Shown in pieces: positions 18,701 to 26,081 of a stretch of 64,000 bases of DNA. Within the stretch, counting starts at the first letter, position 1; each line of letters opens with the position of its first letter. The DNA comes from Aliiruegeria lutimaris (GTDB lineage Bacteria; Pseudomonadota; Alphaproteobacteria; Rhodobacterales; Rhodobacteraceae). Under the pieces are notes generated by a model. The model worked only from the letters and a program-made list of their open reading frames with translations, made no database searches and had not been told where the DNA came from. The DNA is taken from positions 1 to 64,000 of the forward strand of contig NZ_FNEK01000009.1 of the NCBI RefSeq assembly GCF_900099935.1. Reading direction: 5' to 3'. Position numbers and translations under genes: made by a program.

Positions 18701-20470
18701 GCCGCCCAGCGCGAAGATGGCGCCTGGGAACTCGATCTGGATGCAAACGGCCCCTATAGCAGCACGGTTGCCGCCGGAGGCATCTATGGCCCCGGCGTGA
18801 GCAGCCTCGCTGTCGAGGCCGCCCTGCCCGATGTCGGCGCGCTTGCACCGGCCTATTCCGGCCCGCTCTCGATCAAGGGCACGGCCAACGAGGCCAGCGC
18901 CAACACCTGGAATGTCGTGCTTGATGCCGGCCTGCCCTATGATGGTACGGCCAATATCGTCGGTGCGATTGCGGCCGGCGCGACGGCGCTCGACCTGCAG
19001 GTGAACCTGCCGACTATCGCCCCCTTCGCCCCCGGTATCACGGGCGGCTTCTCTGCCACGGGAAATGTCGCGCAATCCGCAGCCGGCTATGCCGTCACGC
19101 TCGACACGAATGGCCCGCAGGGCGTCTCCTCCTCGGTTTCCGGCAGCGTGGCGGCGGATTTTGCCACCGTCGCCCTCAATGCAACCGGAACCGCGCCGCT
19201 GGGTCTCGCCAACAAGGCGCTCTCGCCCAACATTATTAACGGCACCGCCGCCTTCAATATCGCGGTCGACGGCGCACCGTCGCTCGAAGCCGTTTCGGGG
19301 ACGGTCACCATCAACGGTGCCGACATGACACTGCCGGAGTTCCGTCAAAACCTGTCCGGCATCAATGTGCAGGTTGGTCTTGACGGCTCCAGTGTTCAGC
19401 TCGACGCCAGCGCCAACAGCCAGGCCGGCGGCTCGCTCGGGGCCAACGGATCGTTGCAGATCTCCGGCGGGATGAATGCCAACCTTCAGGCCTCGCTCAA
19501 CCAGTTCGTGCTGACCGATCCAACGTTGTTCTCGACCACGCTCGACGGAGGCGTCACCATCTCCGGCCCGCTCACGGGAGGCGCCAATATCGACGGGCGG
19601 ATCAATGTCGGCCGGACCGAGATTCGCATTCCGGATGGCGGGCTCGGCTTCGGCGGCGCGGTGCCGAACCTGACCCACACCAATGAGCCCAACTCCGTGC
19701 GCCAGACCCGCCAACGGGCCGGATTGATCGAGGAAAAGAAATCCTCTTCCAGTGGTTCAGGCGGCGCAGGTGCTGTCTTCGGGCTAAATGTTACCGTCAG
19801 AGCGCCCGACGAGATCTTCATCCGCGGACGCGGCCTCGATACCGAACTGGGTGGCGGAATGGTCGTCACCGGAACAACGGCGACCCCCAAGCCAGTCGGC
19901 GAGATCGAGGTGATCCGCGGACGACTGGACATCCTCGGCCAACGCCTGGATGTGACCGAAGGCACGGTTTCATTGGCCGGCGGGCTGCAACCCTATATCG
20001 ACATCACGGCCTCTTCGAGCCGTGACGATTTCGAGTTCGTTGCAAAGATCACCGGCCCGGTGGATGATCCAACCTTTAAACTTAGCTCGGTTCCGGATCT
20101 GCCGCAGGACGAGGTTCTCGCCTATTTCCTGTTTGGCAAAAGCGTGACGGACCTCTCTGCGCTTCAGGCGGTTCAAATGGCAAGCGCGCTGGCAACCCTC
20201 ACCGGACGTGGCGGCGTGGGCCTGATGGGGAACATTCGCGAGGGGCTTGGGTTGGACGACCTGGATCTCGCCACCACGGATGATGGCGGTGCCGAAGTGC
20301 GTGCCGGCAAGTATATCAGCGACAACATCTACACCGAGTTCGTGGCCGACAGCCAAGGCGAGACCGAGATCGATCTCAATATCGACGTTTCCAAGAATTT
20401 CACCGTTAAGGGCACGGCTGATTCAAAGGGCGATAGCTCGATAGGTATCTATTTCGAGCGGGATTACTAA
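15749..20470 (+). CDS. tamB: translocation and assembly module protein TamB (AsmA-like bridge protein)
   Basis: The product is 1573 residues, longer than the well-known enterobacterial TamB of about 1260. An N-terminal signal/anchor (residues 1-22, PAPAQ) is followed by long beta-rich sequence. The C-terminal DUF490/TamB domain (about 1180-1573) has blocks such as VRAPDEIFIRGRGLDTELGG and SVPDLPQDEVLAYFLFGKS. It spans the periplasm as a hydrophobic groove from the inner membrane to TamA. Between about residues 595 and 1150 there are nine tandem units of about 61 residues beginning P-D-I-A-P-L-x-P, two of them almost identical in DNA. The start ATG overlaps the tamA stop. Confidence 0.92.
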   Translation: MRFARHAAFAGTFFLIALPAPAQDEDGGGMIQRFLQDKLSSGGREVRISGFEGLLSGAARLGELTIADDKGVWLTLRNAELDWSRAALLRGNLSVETLSAGELIVERLPEAAPQDENALPDAPKAEASGFSLPELPISIRIDTLAIERAELGEPVLGQAAVLGLQGGVELASGEGRVDLETRRLDGPDDTISLHGSFVNETRTLTLDLSMSEDAGGIVSSLLKLPGSPSLDLKVAGDGPLTDFAADIGLRTDEQDRIAGAVTLKGDDAGNTTFTADIGGDITPLIPADFHEFFGDDIRLTVNGARGAEGTLDLPLFSLAAKSLQLQGAVTLGADGLPTAFDIDGKMGRADGAPLRLPVSGPGTYLDQVALAAEFDAAQSDRWTLTAEVDGVDTEAANLDQLALDGVGRISTGDGAAVSGDLLFDFAGLALADPALAKAAGETLNGGVAFSWQQGSALDITRLFADGADFGVTILGDLRVADRSLKISGQGQVRADDISRFSDLAGRPLTGQATVGLSGQGDPLGGIFAVTADIAADGLSIGDETADRLLDGPVTIATAARRDTSGTVLDRFELRSRGVEADASGNVGSGSSDLRFSAALSDVGLVLPGHEGQLTLSGEARETAPGDWMTGLELAGPYELAGNLAGRIHPGDGDITLDLSMPDIAPLVPDHSGPISVTGSAKEEAEGKWNVDLDVGGPYELAAQVAGLVAPGESDVALEIALPDIAPLVPDHSGPISVTGSAKEEAEGKWNVDLDVGGPYELAAQVAGLVAPGESDVALEIALPDIAPLVPGHTGAVALSGTAAETGTGGWKFKLDGSGPYEAQVNLDGSMGGGPGEVALTASLPDIAPLAPGLTGPILAEGTASDAGDGLWKIDFDASGPYDSVATVDGVVGGGQSDLLLDVSLPDLSPLVPQVQGPVRARGTAAEAGDGRWNVDFNVAAPQGATADIAGAVGATGTDVELAVAVPQVSAFAPGVNGALTAAATAAQREDGAWELDLDANGPYSSTVAAGGIYGPGVSSLAVEAALPDVGALAPAYSGPLSIKGTANEASANTWNVVLDAGLPYDGTANIVGAIAAGATALDLQVNLPTIAPFAPGITGGFSATGNVAQSAAGYAVTLDTNGPQGVSSSVSGSVAADFATVALNATGTAPLGLANKALSPNIINGTAAFNIAVDGAPSLEAVSGTVTINGADMTLPEFRQNLSGINVQVGLDGSSVQLDASANSQAGGSLGANGSLQISGGMNANLQASLNQFVLTDPTLFSTTLDGGVTISGPLTGGANIDGRINVGRTEIRIPDGGLGFGGAVPNLTHTNEPNSVRQTRQRAGLIEEKKSSSSGSGGAGAVFGLNVTVRAPDEIFIRGRGLDTELGGGMVVTGTTATPKPVGEIEVIRGRLDILGQRLDVTEGTVSLAGGLQPYIDITASSSRDDFEFVAKITGPVDDPTFKLSSVPDLPQDEVLAYFLFGKSVTDLSALQAVQMASALATLTGRGGVGLMGNIREGLGLDDLDLATTDDGGAEVRAGKYISDNIYTEFVADSQGETEIDLNIDVSKNFTVKGTADSKGDSSIGIYFERDY
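17735..18100 (+). repeat. 183-bp in-frame tandem duplication inside tamB
   Basis: 17735-17917 and 17918-18100 differ at only one base that I can find (gaagaagcc versus gaagaggcc, silent). Each copy encodes exactly 61 residues, one unit of the longer degenerate array. The near identity shows a recent duplication, in contrast with the other units, which have diverged. Confidence 0.95.
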
Positions 20471-20494
20471 AACCACCGCAGGACCATGAGTAAC

Positions 20495-20558
20495 AGGGGG
20501 CTTTGCCCCCCGCGCTCTTTACGAGCGCTCCCCTCAGGACATTTGAGGAAAGAGGATG
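20495..20558 (+). repeat. palindromic intergenic repeat, type A copy 1
   Basis: The sequence gggggctttgccccc, then cgcgctc...gagcgctc, then ccctcaggacatttgaggaaagaggatg lies just after tamB. It matches copies at 30374-30442 (minus) and 63936-64000. Two successive hairpins are followed by a conserved tail that includes gaaagaggatg. Confidence 0.75.
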
Positions 20559-20570
20559 TGAGCGCGGTGG

Positions 20571-20645
20571 CCTTTCATCTTTCCGGCAAATACCTCCGCC
20601 GGAGGCACGATCCGCAGGATCGTTCGCGCGCGCGAAGCGCGCGCC
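20571..20645 (-). repeat. palindromic intergenic repeat, type B copy 1
   Basis: Read on the minus strand: gcgcgcgcttcgcgcgcgc, gaacgatcctgcggatcgt, gcctccggcggaggtattt, then gccggaaagatgaaagg. The core palindromes acgatcc-tgc-ggatcgt and cctcc-ggc-ggagg recur at 39436-39489 and 55819-55885. It lies downstream of uraH and runs in the same direction as that gene. Confidence 0.75.
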
Positions 20646-20700
20646 CTCGAACAGCTACAAGACCCGCGGGGCGGCCATGTTCCTTCCGTGTCAGCTTTTG

Positions 20701-21054
20701 TCAGCTGCCCCGATACGTCGAGTAGCCAAATGGCGAGAGCAACAACGGAACGTGGAAATGCGCTTCCTCCGACATGCCGAAGCGGATTGGTACAAGGTCG
20801 AGAAAGAGCGGCTCCTGCGAAACCTGGCCACTCTCTCGCAGGTAGTCGCCGGCATGGAACACCAACTCGTAGCTACCAATTTCGAAAAGGTCGTCCGGCA
20901 GGATCGGCCCGTCAGTGCGGCCATCTTGATTGGTGATCCTTCGGCCAAGGAATTCCCTTGCGTCACCTTTGATCCGGAAAAGCTCAATCTCGAGGCCCCC
21001 CGCCGGTTTCCCGAGCGCTGTGTCCAGAACATGGGTGGTCAGATATCCCGCCAT
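20701..21054 (-). CDS. uraH: 5-hydroxyisourate hydrolase (transthyretin-like)
   Basis: The product is 117 residues. It hydrolyses 5-hydroxyisourate, the uricase product, to OHCU in purine degradation. The N-terminal signature (MAGYLTTHVLDTALGKPAGG) carries the active-site His of the family. The C-terminus ends STYRGS, the diagnostic YRGS tetrapeptide. The ATG at 21054 starts exactly at the family N-terminus; the frame is open upstream without homology. The gene is divergent from the allantoinase/OHCU decarboxylase fusion with 79 bases between the starts, so both promoters share that short region. Confidence 0.93.
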   Translation of the reverse strand: MAGYLTTHVLDTALGKPAGGLEIELFRIKGDAREFLGRRITNQDGRTDGPILPDDLFEIGSYELVFHAGDYLRESGQVSQEPLFLDLVPIRFGMSEEAHFHVPLLLSPFGYSTYRGS

Positions 21055-21133
21055 CGGGCCCTCCTTCTTGCGTCTGCTCCATGAAGGCGGGAAACTCGCC
21101 GCCAGACAAGCCCGAAGCGGATCGGAGACCAAT

Positions 21134-22555
21134 ATGAATCGTTATCCTCGCGACATGCATGGCCATGGTCCGACGCCCCCTCCGGCGAACTGGCCCGACA
21201 ATGCCCGGATCGCGGTCCAATTCGTGATCAATTACGAGGAAGGCGGCGAAAACTGCGTGCTGCATGGCGATGCCGCCTCGGAAGCTTTTCTGTCCGAGAT
21301 CATCGGCGCAGCCGCCTGGCCCGGACAGCGGCATTGGAACATGGAGAGCATCTACGAATACGGCTCCCGCGCCGGTTTCTGGCGGCTGCACCGGCTGTTT
21401 ACGGAGCAGCAGGTTCCGGTGACGGTCTATGGGGTCGCAACCGCGCTTGCCCGCTCTCCCGAACAGGTCAAGGCAATGCAGGCGGCAGAGTGGGAGATCG
21501 CGTCCCACGGGCTGAAATGGATCGAGTACAAGGACTTCACGCCCAAGGAAGAGACCGAGCATATGCTGGAGGCGATCCGGCTGCATACCGAGGTGACGGG
21601 TGCGCCGCCGCGTGGCTGGTACACGGGCCGCTGTTCGGTGAACACGGTCGAGCTGGCCGCGCGCTTCGGCAGCTTCGACTATATCGCGGACAGTTATGCC
21701 GACGACCTGCCATACTGGATCGAGGTAGACGGGAACGACCAGTTGATCGTGCCCTATACGCTCGACACCAATGACATGCGCTTCGCCACCGCGCAGGGCT
21801 TCAACACGGGCGAGGATTTCTTCACTTATCTCAGGGACAGTTTCGACTGCCTCTATGCCGAGGGCGAAGCGGGTCAGCCGAAAATGCTTTCGATCGGGTT
21901 GCATTGCCGCCTTGCCGGACGTCCCGGACGCCTTGCCGGGTTGAAGCGTTTCCTCGAACATGCCAGCGCCCGGGACGGCGTCTGGTTCGCCCGCCGCATC
22001 GACATCGCGGAGCATTGGGCGGCCACCCACCCGCCGCAGAAACGGCAGATGGCGCGCCCGAGCGAGATGGATCGCGAGGCGTTCATCGTGGCCTTTGGCG
22101 GGATATTCGAGCATTCGCCGTGGATCGCAGAACGCGCCCATGCGCTGGAGCTCGGCCTCGCGCATGACACCGCGACCGGCCTTCACTCGGCGCTGATCCG
22201 TGCCTTCCGCTCGGCAAGCGCAGAGGAACGGCTCGAAGTCCTGTGCGCGCATCCGGATCTCGCCGGCAAACTTGCAAAGGCCAAGCGGCTCACCAACGAA
22301 AGCACCGCCGAACAAGCCAGCGCCGGGCTGGACGCGCTGACAGATGCCGAGCGCGACAGCTTCACGGCGCTGAACCGCGCCTATACCGACCGCTTCGGCT
22401 TCCCCTTCATCATCGCCGTGCGCGATCACGACAAGGCAGGCATTCTTGAAACTTTCCAGCGTCGGCTGGAACAGGATCGGGAGAGCGAGTTTGCCGAGGC
22501 CTGTCGGCAGGTCGAGCGGATCGCCGAACTGCGTCTGCAAGCAATGGAGTGGTAA
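21134..22555 (+). CDS. puuE: bifunctional allantoinase (PuuE) / OHCU decarboxylase
   Basis: The product is 473 residues with two domains. Residues 1 to about 300 are a polysaccharide-deacetylase-fold, cofactor-independent allantoinase (NWPDNARIAVQFVINYEEGG, EIASHGLKWIEYK, LHCRLAGRPGR). Residues from about 310 form OHCU decarboxylase (UraD), with HPDLAGKLAKAKRLTNEST and the tail LNRAYTDRFGFPFIIAVR. The fusion joins the last step making S-allantoin to the first step opening it. The start at 21134 follows ggagaccaat. Its TAA overlaps the ATG of allA (TAATG). Confidence 0.92.
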   Translation: MNRYPRDMHGHGPTPPPANWPDNARIAVQFVINYEEGGENCVLHGDAASEAFLSEIIGAAAWPGQRHWNMESIYEYGSRAGFWRLHRLFTEQQVPVTVYGVATALARSPEQVKAMQAAEWEIASHGLKWIEYKDFTPKEETEHMLEAIRLHTEVTGAPPRGWYTGRCSVNTVELAARFGSFDYIADSYADDLPYWIEVDGNDQLIVPYTLDTNDMRFATAQGFNTGEDFFTYLRDSFDCLYAEGEAGQPKMLSIGLHCRLAGRPGRLAGLKRFLEHASARDGVWFARRIDIAEHWAATHPPQKRQMARPSEMDREAFIVAFGGIFEHSPWIAERAHALELGLAHDTATGLHSALIRAFRSASAEERLEVLCAHPDLAGKLAKAKRLTNESTAEQASAGLDALTDAERDSFTALNRAYTDRFGFPFIIAVRDHDKAGILETFQRRLEQDRESEFAEACRQVERIAELRLQAMEW

Positions 22556-23040
22556 TGCCCGAGATCTTCACGTCCCCGCTTACGGCGGAAGCTTTCGCGC
22601 CTTTCGGTGATGTCCTCGAAATCGGCGGCGAGCCCGACAAGTGGATCAATGCCGGCGCCTGCGGTCGCTATCATGACCGCGCCCGGCTCGATTTCGTCGA
22701 CGGACAAGCGGGCATCTCGCTTTTCAACGCTCAGCCCCGCAGCCTGCCCTACGAATTCGACCTCGTGGAGCGCCACCCCTTGGGCAGCCAGGCCTTCCTG
22801 CCGATGACGGAGCACCCGTTCCTTGTCGTTGTCGCGCCGGATGAAGGGGGCAGCCCCGGTGCGCCGCGCGCTTTCCTGACCGCGCCGGGCCAGGGCATCA
22901 ACCTGTACAGGGGGACTTGGCATGGTGTCTTGACGCCGCTGCACGCGCCCGGCCTCTTTGCTGTGGTCGACCGGATCGGATCGGGCGCCAACCTGGAGGA
23001 AGTCACCTATTCCGAGCGCTGGTGGGTTCGGGAAGGCTGA
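22555..23040 (+). CDS. allA: ureidoglycolate lyase
   Basis: The product is 161 residues, AllA family cupin. It releases urea from ureidoglycolate, giving glyoxylate. Family blocks seen are AFAPFGDVLE, SLFNAQPRSLP, LVERHPLGSQAFLPM, LVVVAPDEGG, INLYRGTWHGVLTPL and FAVVDRIG. The ATG at 22555 overlaps the stop of the upstream fusion gene, giving an operon of at least two genes. Allantoicase and uricase genes are not in the window, so the pathway is completed elsewhere. Confidence 0.93.
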   Translation: MPEIFTSPLTAEAFAPFGDVLEIGGEPDKWINAGACGRYHDRARLDFVDGQAGISLFNAQPRSLPYEFDLVERHPLGSQAFLPMTEHPFLVVVAPDEGGSPGAPRAFLTAPGQGINLYRGTWHGVLTPLHAPGLFAVVDRIGSGANLEEVTYSERWWVREG

Positions 23041-23044
23041 CGGA

Positions 23045-23719
23045 TCAGACGTTGCGCAACCCGTGCCGCGTGAGCAGCTCGGTCAGCAGCTTGCGGGCCG
23101 CGCGGCGGTGGGCGCGGTGCAGCCGCCCCGCCGCTTCCGCGTCGCAATTCCGGATCGCCTCGCAAACCTCGCGGTGGGCCTTGTTCGACTCTGTCGGCAA
23201 GGGCCGCAGCCAGAGCGTCACCGCCCGCGCACGCCGTACCTGATCGTTATACATCGCGCAGATCGACTCGATGCGCTGATTATGCCCCAGCCGGATCAGG
23301 GCCGAGTGGAACTCCTCATCGGCTGCGGCCCAGGCGACGCGATCCTCCGCTGCGAGTGCTTCGTCCATATGCCGGATTGCTTCTTCGAGCGCGGAAACTT
23401 CCTCTTCGGAATGGGTCGCATCGGCGGCCTTCTCGGCACAGAGCCCTTCCAGCTCGGTCAGGATCTCGTAGATCTCTTCCATGTCCTTGGGTGACACCGG
23501 CGTGATCCGCACCCCGTGCCGGGGACGAACCTCCAACAGCCCATGCGCCTCCAGCCGCAGTGCCGCCTCCCGGACCGGGGTGCGCGACATGCCCAGAAGC
23601 TCCGCCAGTTCCGCTTCCAGATAAGTGGAACCCGGCATCAGGTCGCCCGCGAAGATCATATCGCGCAGGGTGTCCTGCGCCTTCAAGGTATTCGATTTCG
23701 GTTTCGCGGCTTGCGTCAT
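23045..23719 (-). CDS. GntR/FadR-family transcription regulator
   Basis: The product is 224 residues. The N-terminal winged helix (about 10-75) has LGMSRTPVREAALRLEAHGLLEVRPRHGVRI, typical of GntR. The C-terminal all-helical FCD domain (about 80-220) has metal/ligand-type blocks EFHSALIRLGHN and HREVCEAIRN. It is convergent with allA (4 bases between stops). Its ATG overlaps the stop of the Gfo/Idh/MocA gene (ATGA), so it is cotranscribed with that gene and probably regulates it. Control of the ureide genes is possible but not shown. Confidence 0.88.
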   Translation of the reverse strand: MTQAAKPKSNTLKAQDTLRDMIFAGDLMPGSTYLEAELAELLGMSRTPVREAALRLEAHGLLEVRPRHGVRITPVSPKDMEEIYEILTELEGLCAEKAADATHSEEEVSALEEAIRHMDEALAAEDRVAWAAADEEFHSALIRLGHNQRIESICAMYNDQVRRARAVTLWLRPLPTESNKAHREVCEAIRNCDAEAAGRLHRAHRRAARKLLTELLTRHGLRNV

Positions 23720-24744
23720 GTCTTCAATTCCTGTCGGCACCCGGTTTCGGATGACTTGTAGATCGCGTTCTCCATTTCGAGAACCTTCAGGTAATCCCGC
23801 GCCCTGTTCTCCAGCGCACCCTCGCCGCGCAGGTAGCGCGCAACATGCTCACAGAGGCGAAAAACACAATCGCCTCCGAAGCGACCGCCATCATAGGGCG
23901 GCATAAGAACACGTTCCTGCTGGGACTTGAACCGCCGCAAATGCACCGAGCCGTCCCCCGCGAGGCGCAGGACGCCGGCTGTTCCCTCGATCAGCCCCTC
24001 GCCCATGGTCAACCTGTGATGCTCCGCGCGGTGATCGAGCAGGCGGTTGCCATCGAAGATCGAACGAACCCCGCCCCCGTGATCGAACAGAATGAAACCC
24101 GCATCCTCGCCCGCGATCGCCGGGTTCATCCGCCGCAGATCGGCATAGACGGATTTCACCGGCCCGAAGAGGAACCGGAACGTATCGACCCAATGCACCG
24201 CCGTCTCGTGTACGAGGAAACGCGGCATCTGCTGGAAATAGGGTTGGCGGTCCAGATAGGCCTGCGGCCCCTGCCCGTCGCCCGGCCGCATCCGGAAACT
24301 TCCCTGGAGCACGTCGCCAATCTCGCCCTGCTCCATCGCCGCCTTCATGGCGCGATACCAGGGTTGCCAGCGGAAATTCTCGTGCACGACGAGGGTGGAA
24401 CCCGCGGCCTCGGCAAGCTCGGTCAGGGCCCGGGCCTCCTCCAGGTTGTTGCAGAACGGCTTCTGGCAGATGATCACCCTGCAACCGGCCGCGATTGCTT
24501 CTCGAACCGCGTTCACATGCGTTTCCGGCGCAGTCGCGATGTCGAGAATGTCCGGCACGCCCGCCCCGTCGAAAAGCGCGCTCAGGCTGCCAAAGGCCGG
24601 AAATCCCGTGGCTTGCGCCCTGGAAAGCGTGCGATTGGCGACAGCGCTGAGCGTGACGCCTTCCAGCCTGTCCCATGCCTCGTGATGAAAGGACGCAAAA
24701 TATCCGGCACCCAGAACCGCGGCCGTCAACGGCATGCTCGTCAT
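23716..24744 (-). CDS. Gfo/Idh/MocA-family NAD(P)-dependent oxidoreductase
   Basis: The product is 342 residues. The N-terminal Rossmann motif AVLGAGYFASFH and the family block ICQKPFCNN (EKP equivalent, with Lys) are present. The catalytic region RFLVHETAVHWVDTFRFLFG contains the conserved His. It likely oxidises or reduces a sugar or cyclitol; the substrate is not readable. An in-frame ATG at 24735 has a better spaced aggg ribosome site and would shorten the product by 3 residues. It is coupled to the GntR gene and divergent from the lactonase-like gene. Confidence 0.88.
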   Translation of the reverse strand: MTSMPLTAAVLGAGYFASFHHEAWDRLEGVTLSAVANRTLSRAQATGFPAFGSLSALFDGAGVPDILDIATAPETHVNAVREAIAAGCRVIICQKPFCNNLEEARALTELAEAAGSTLVVHENFRWQPWYRAMKAAMEQGEIGDVLQGSFRMRPGDGQGPQAYLDRQPYFQQMPRFLVHETAVHWVDTFRFLFGPVKSVYADLRRMNPAIAGEDAGFILFDHGGGVRSIFDGNRLLDHRAEHHRLTMGEGLIEGTAGVLRLAGDGSVHLRRFKSQQERVLMPPYDGGRFGGDCVFRLCEHVARYLRGEGALENRARDYLKVLEMENAIYKSSETGCRQELKT

Positions 24745-24868
24745 CCCTGCTCAACCTGTTGCGCATTTTCAAGTGCATACGTAATCTAGGCCGAACGCGC
24801 CCTTCCCGCAAGGACGCCGCCCCGATGATCACCAGCAAAACCGCGGCCACAACCCGGGAGGTGCAGCG

Positions 24869-25666
24869 ATGACATGGCAGGTCCATTCCGTGAAATATGC
24901 CGAGCGGAACGCGCGAATCCGGGCGGATTCCTTTCTTTTCGACGAGGACCCGACCGCGCCGCACGCGATGGATTATTTCATGTGGGTTTTGCAGGACGGG
25001 AAGCGGACGATCCTGGTCGATACCGGCTACAATTCCGCCGAAGGTGCGCGGCGCGACCGGCCAATTCGCTTGGACCCGACAGTGGCGCTCGCTCCGCTCG
25101 GCATCCGCCCCGATATGATCGACACGCTCATCGTGACCCATCTGCATTACGACCATGCGGGCGGACTGCATCTCTTTCCCAATGCCACGCTGCATATGCA
25201 GGAAGTCGAGATGGCCTATGCGACCGGGCCCTGCATGTGCCATCAGGCGATGCGGCATCCCTTCACCGCCGATCATATCTGCGAGGCGATCAAGCGGCTC
25301 TATGCCGGTCGGGTCGTGTTCTATGATGGTTTCGGAGAGGTTGCGCCGGGCGTGAGCGTGCATCGGATCGGCGGGCATTCGCGGGGGCTTCAGGCGGTTC
25401 GGGTCGAAACGGAGTCCGGTCCGCTCTGCCTCGCTTCCGACGCCGCGCATTACTACGAGAACGCCTTCGCGGGGAAACTCTTCCCCATCGTCGCCGATGC
25501 CGAGCAGATGCTGCGCGGGTTCCAGACGATCCAGAAACTGGCCACCCATCCGGGGCGCCTGGTTCCGGGTCACGACCCTTTGGTGCGCGAGCTGTTCCCG
25601 CGCCACGATCAGGCCGACTGGATCAACCGCCTGGACCTTGGCCCAACGCAGCCGCTCCCGTTCTGA
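24869..25666 (+). CDS. metallo-beta-lactamase-fold hydrolase, N-acyl homoserine lactonase-like
   Basis: The product is 265 residues. The zinc motif HLHYDH (His91, His93, Asp95, His96) is present. Further ligands are in IGGHSRGLQ, LASDAAHYYEN and the C-terminal PGHDP. This pattern, and an internal Tyr next to the Asp ligand (AHYY), fits AHL lactonase-type enzymes (AttM/AiiB group), though homologues hydrolyse various lactones or esters. The neighbouring Gfo/Idh/MocA dehydrogenase could make a sugar lactone, which would be an alternative substrate (inference). Confidence 0.8.
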   Translation: MTWQVHSVKYAERNARIRADSFLFDEDPTAPHAMDYFMWVLQDGKRTILVDTGYNSAEGARRDRPIRLDPTVALAPLGIRPDMIDTLIVTHLHYDHAGGLHLFPNATLHMQEVEMAYATGPCMCHQAMRHPFTADHICEAIKRLYAGRVVFYDGFGEVAPGVSVHRIGGHSRGLQAVRVETESGPLCLASDAAHYYENAFAGKLFPIVADAEQMLRGFQTIQKLATHPGRLVPGHDPLVRELFPRHDQADWINRLDLGPTQPLPF

Positions 25667-25729
25667 CGATATTCGGGGAAGTCCCTCGCGCGGCCAGCCG
25701 GGCGTCCGTCGCCCGCTGGGCAGCCGCTT

Positions 25730-25852
25730 TCACTTCCAGAACCGGGACAGAAAGCGAAGCGGTGGGAAGTAATCCACAAAGCTACGGAACATGATCTTGC
25801 TCTTGTAGCGCCGCTCGCCATTCAACATCTGGTATCCGTGGACGGGATGCAT
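25730..25852 (-). CDS. small 40-residue basic protein, unknown
   Basis: An ATG at 25852 is preceded by a near-perfect ribosome site (atgaggaggaaacgtcATG). The product begins MHPVHGYQMLNGERRYKSKI and ends DYFPPLRFLSRFWK, then TGA. It is strongly basic and aromatic, with an amphipathic C-terminus. It matches no family I know. The ribosome site, sensible codon use and lack of any overlapping longer gene argue that it is translated. It is convergent with the lactonase-like gene and divergent from the arsenic operon. Confidence 0.6.
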   Translation of the reverse strand: MHPVHGYQMLNGERRYKSKIMFRSFVDYFPPLRFLSRFWK

Positions 25853-26061
25853 GACGTTTCCTCCTCATGCGTTTTCTTATTCCGCTCAGGGTAGCACGGA
25901 TCTCGACCTTTGGAAGACCCCAACAACAAGAATTGATACCCAGAGTCTAATTTCATTGCCGGCAGAAAGTTCAGCGCAGCGTTAACACCTGCCTGTCATC
26001 CGAAAATGGCAATGAGAAACTGCTCCGCCAGCGGCAATCGACTCATTGACCGCCGCCTTTC

Positions 26062-26081
26062 ATTTCAATAATTCATGAAAT
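26062..26081. promoter_or_regulatory. putative ArsR operator overlapping the operon start
   Basis: The inverted repeat atttca-ataattca-tgaaat ends one base before the ATG of the arsR-arsC fusion. It lies in an AT-rich patch, as expected for an ArsR/SmtB operator. No Shine-Dalgarno sequence is seen before the ATG, so binding here would block both transcription and initiation. Confidence 0.5.

Noticed and set aside
15800-19714. 1304-codon open frame antisense to tamB
   Set aside because: It is a GC-driven shadow: no ribosome site, no motif, and the plus-strand TamB explains the sequence fully.
24869-25666. Definite quorum-quenching AHL lactonase
   Set aside because: The motif supports the fold and metal site only; the substrate cannot be read from sequence.
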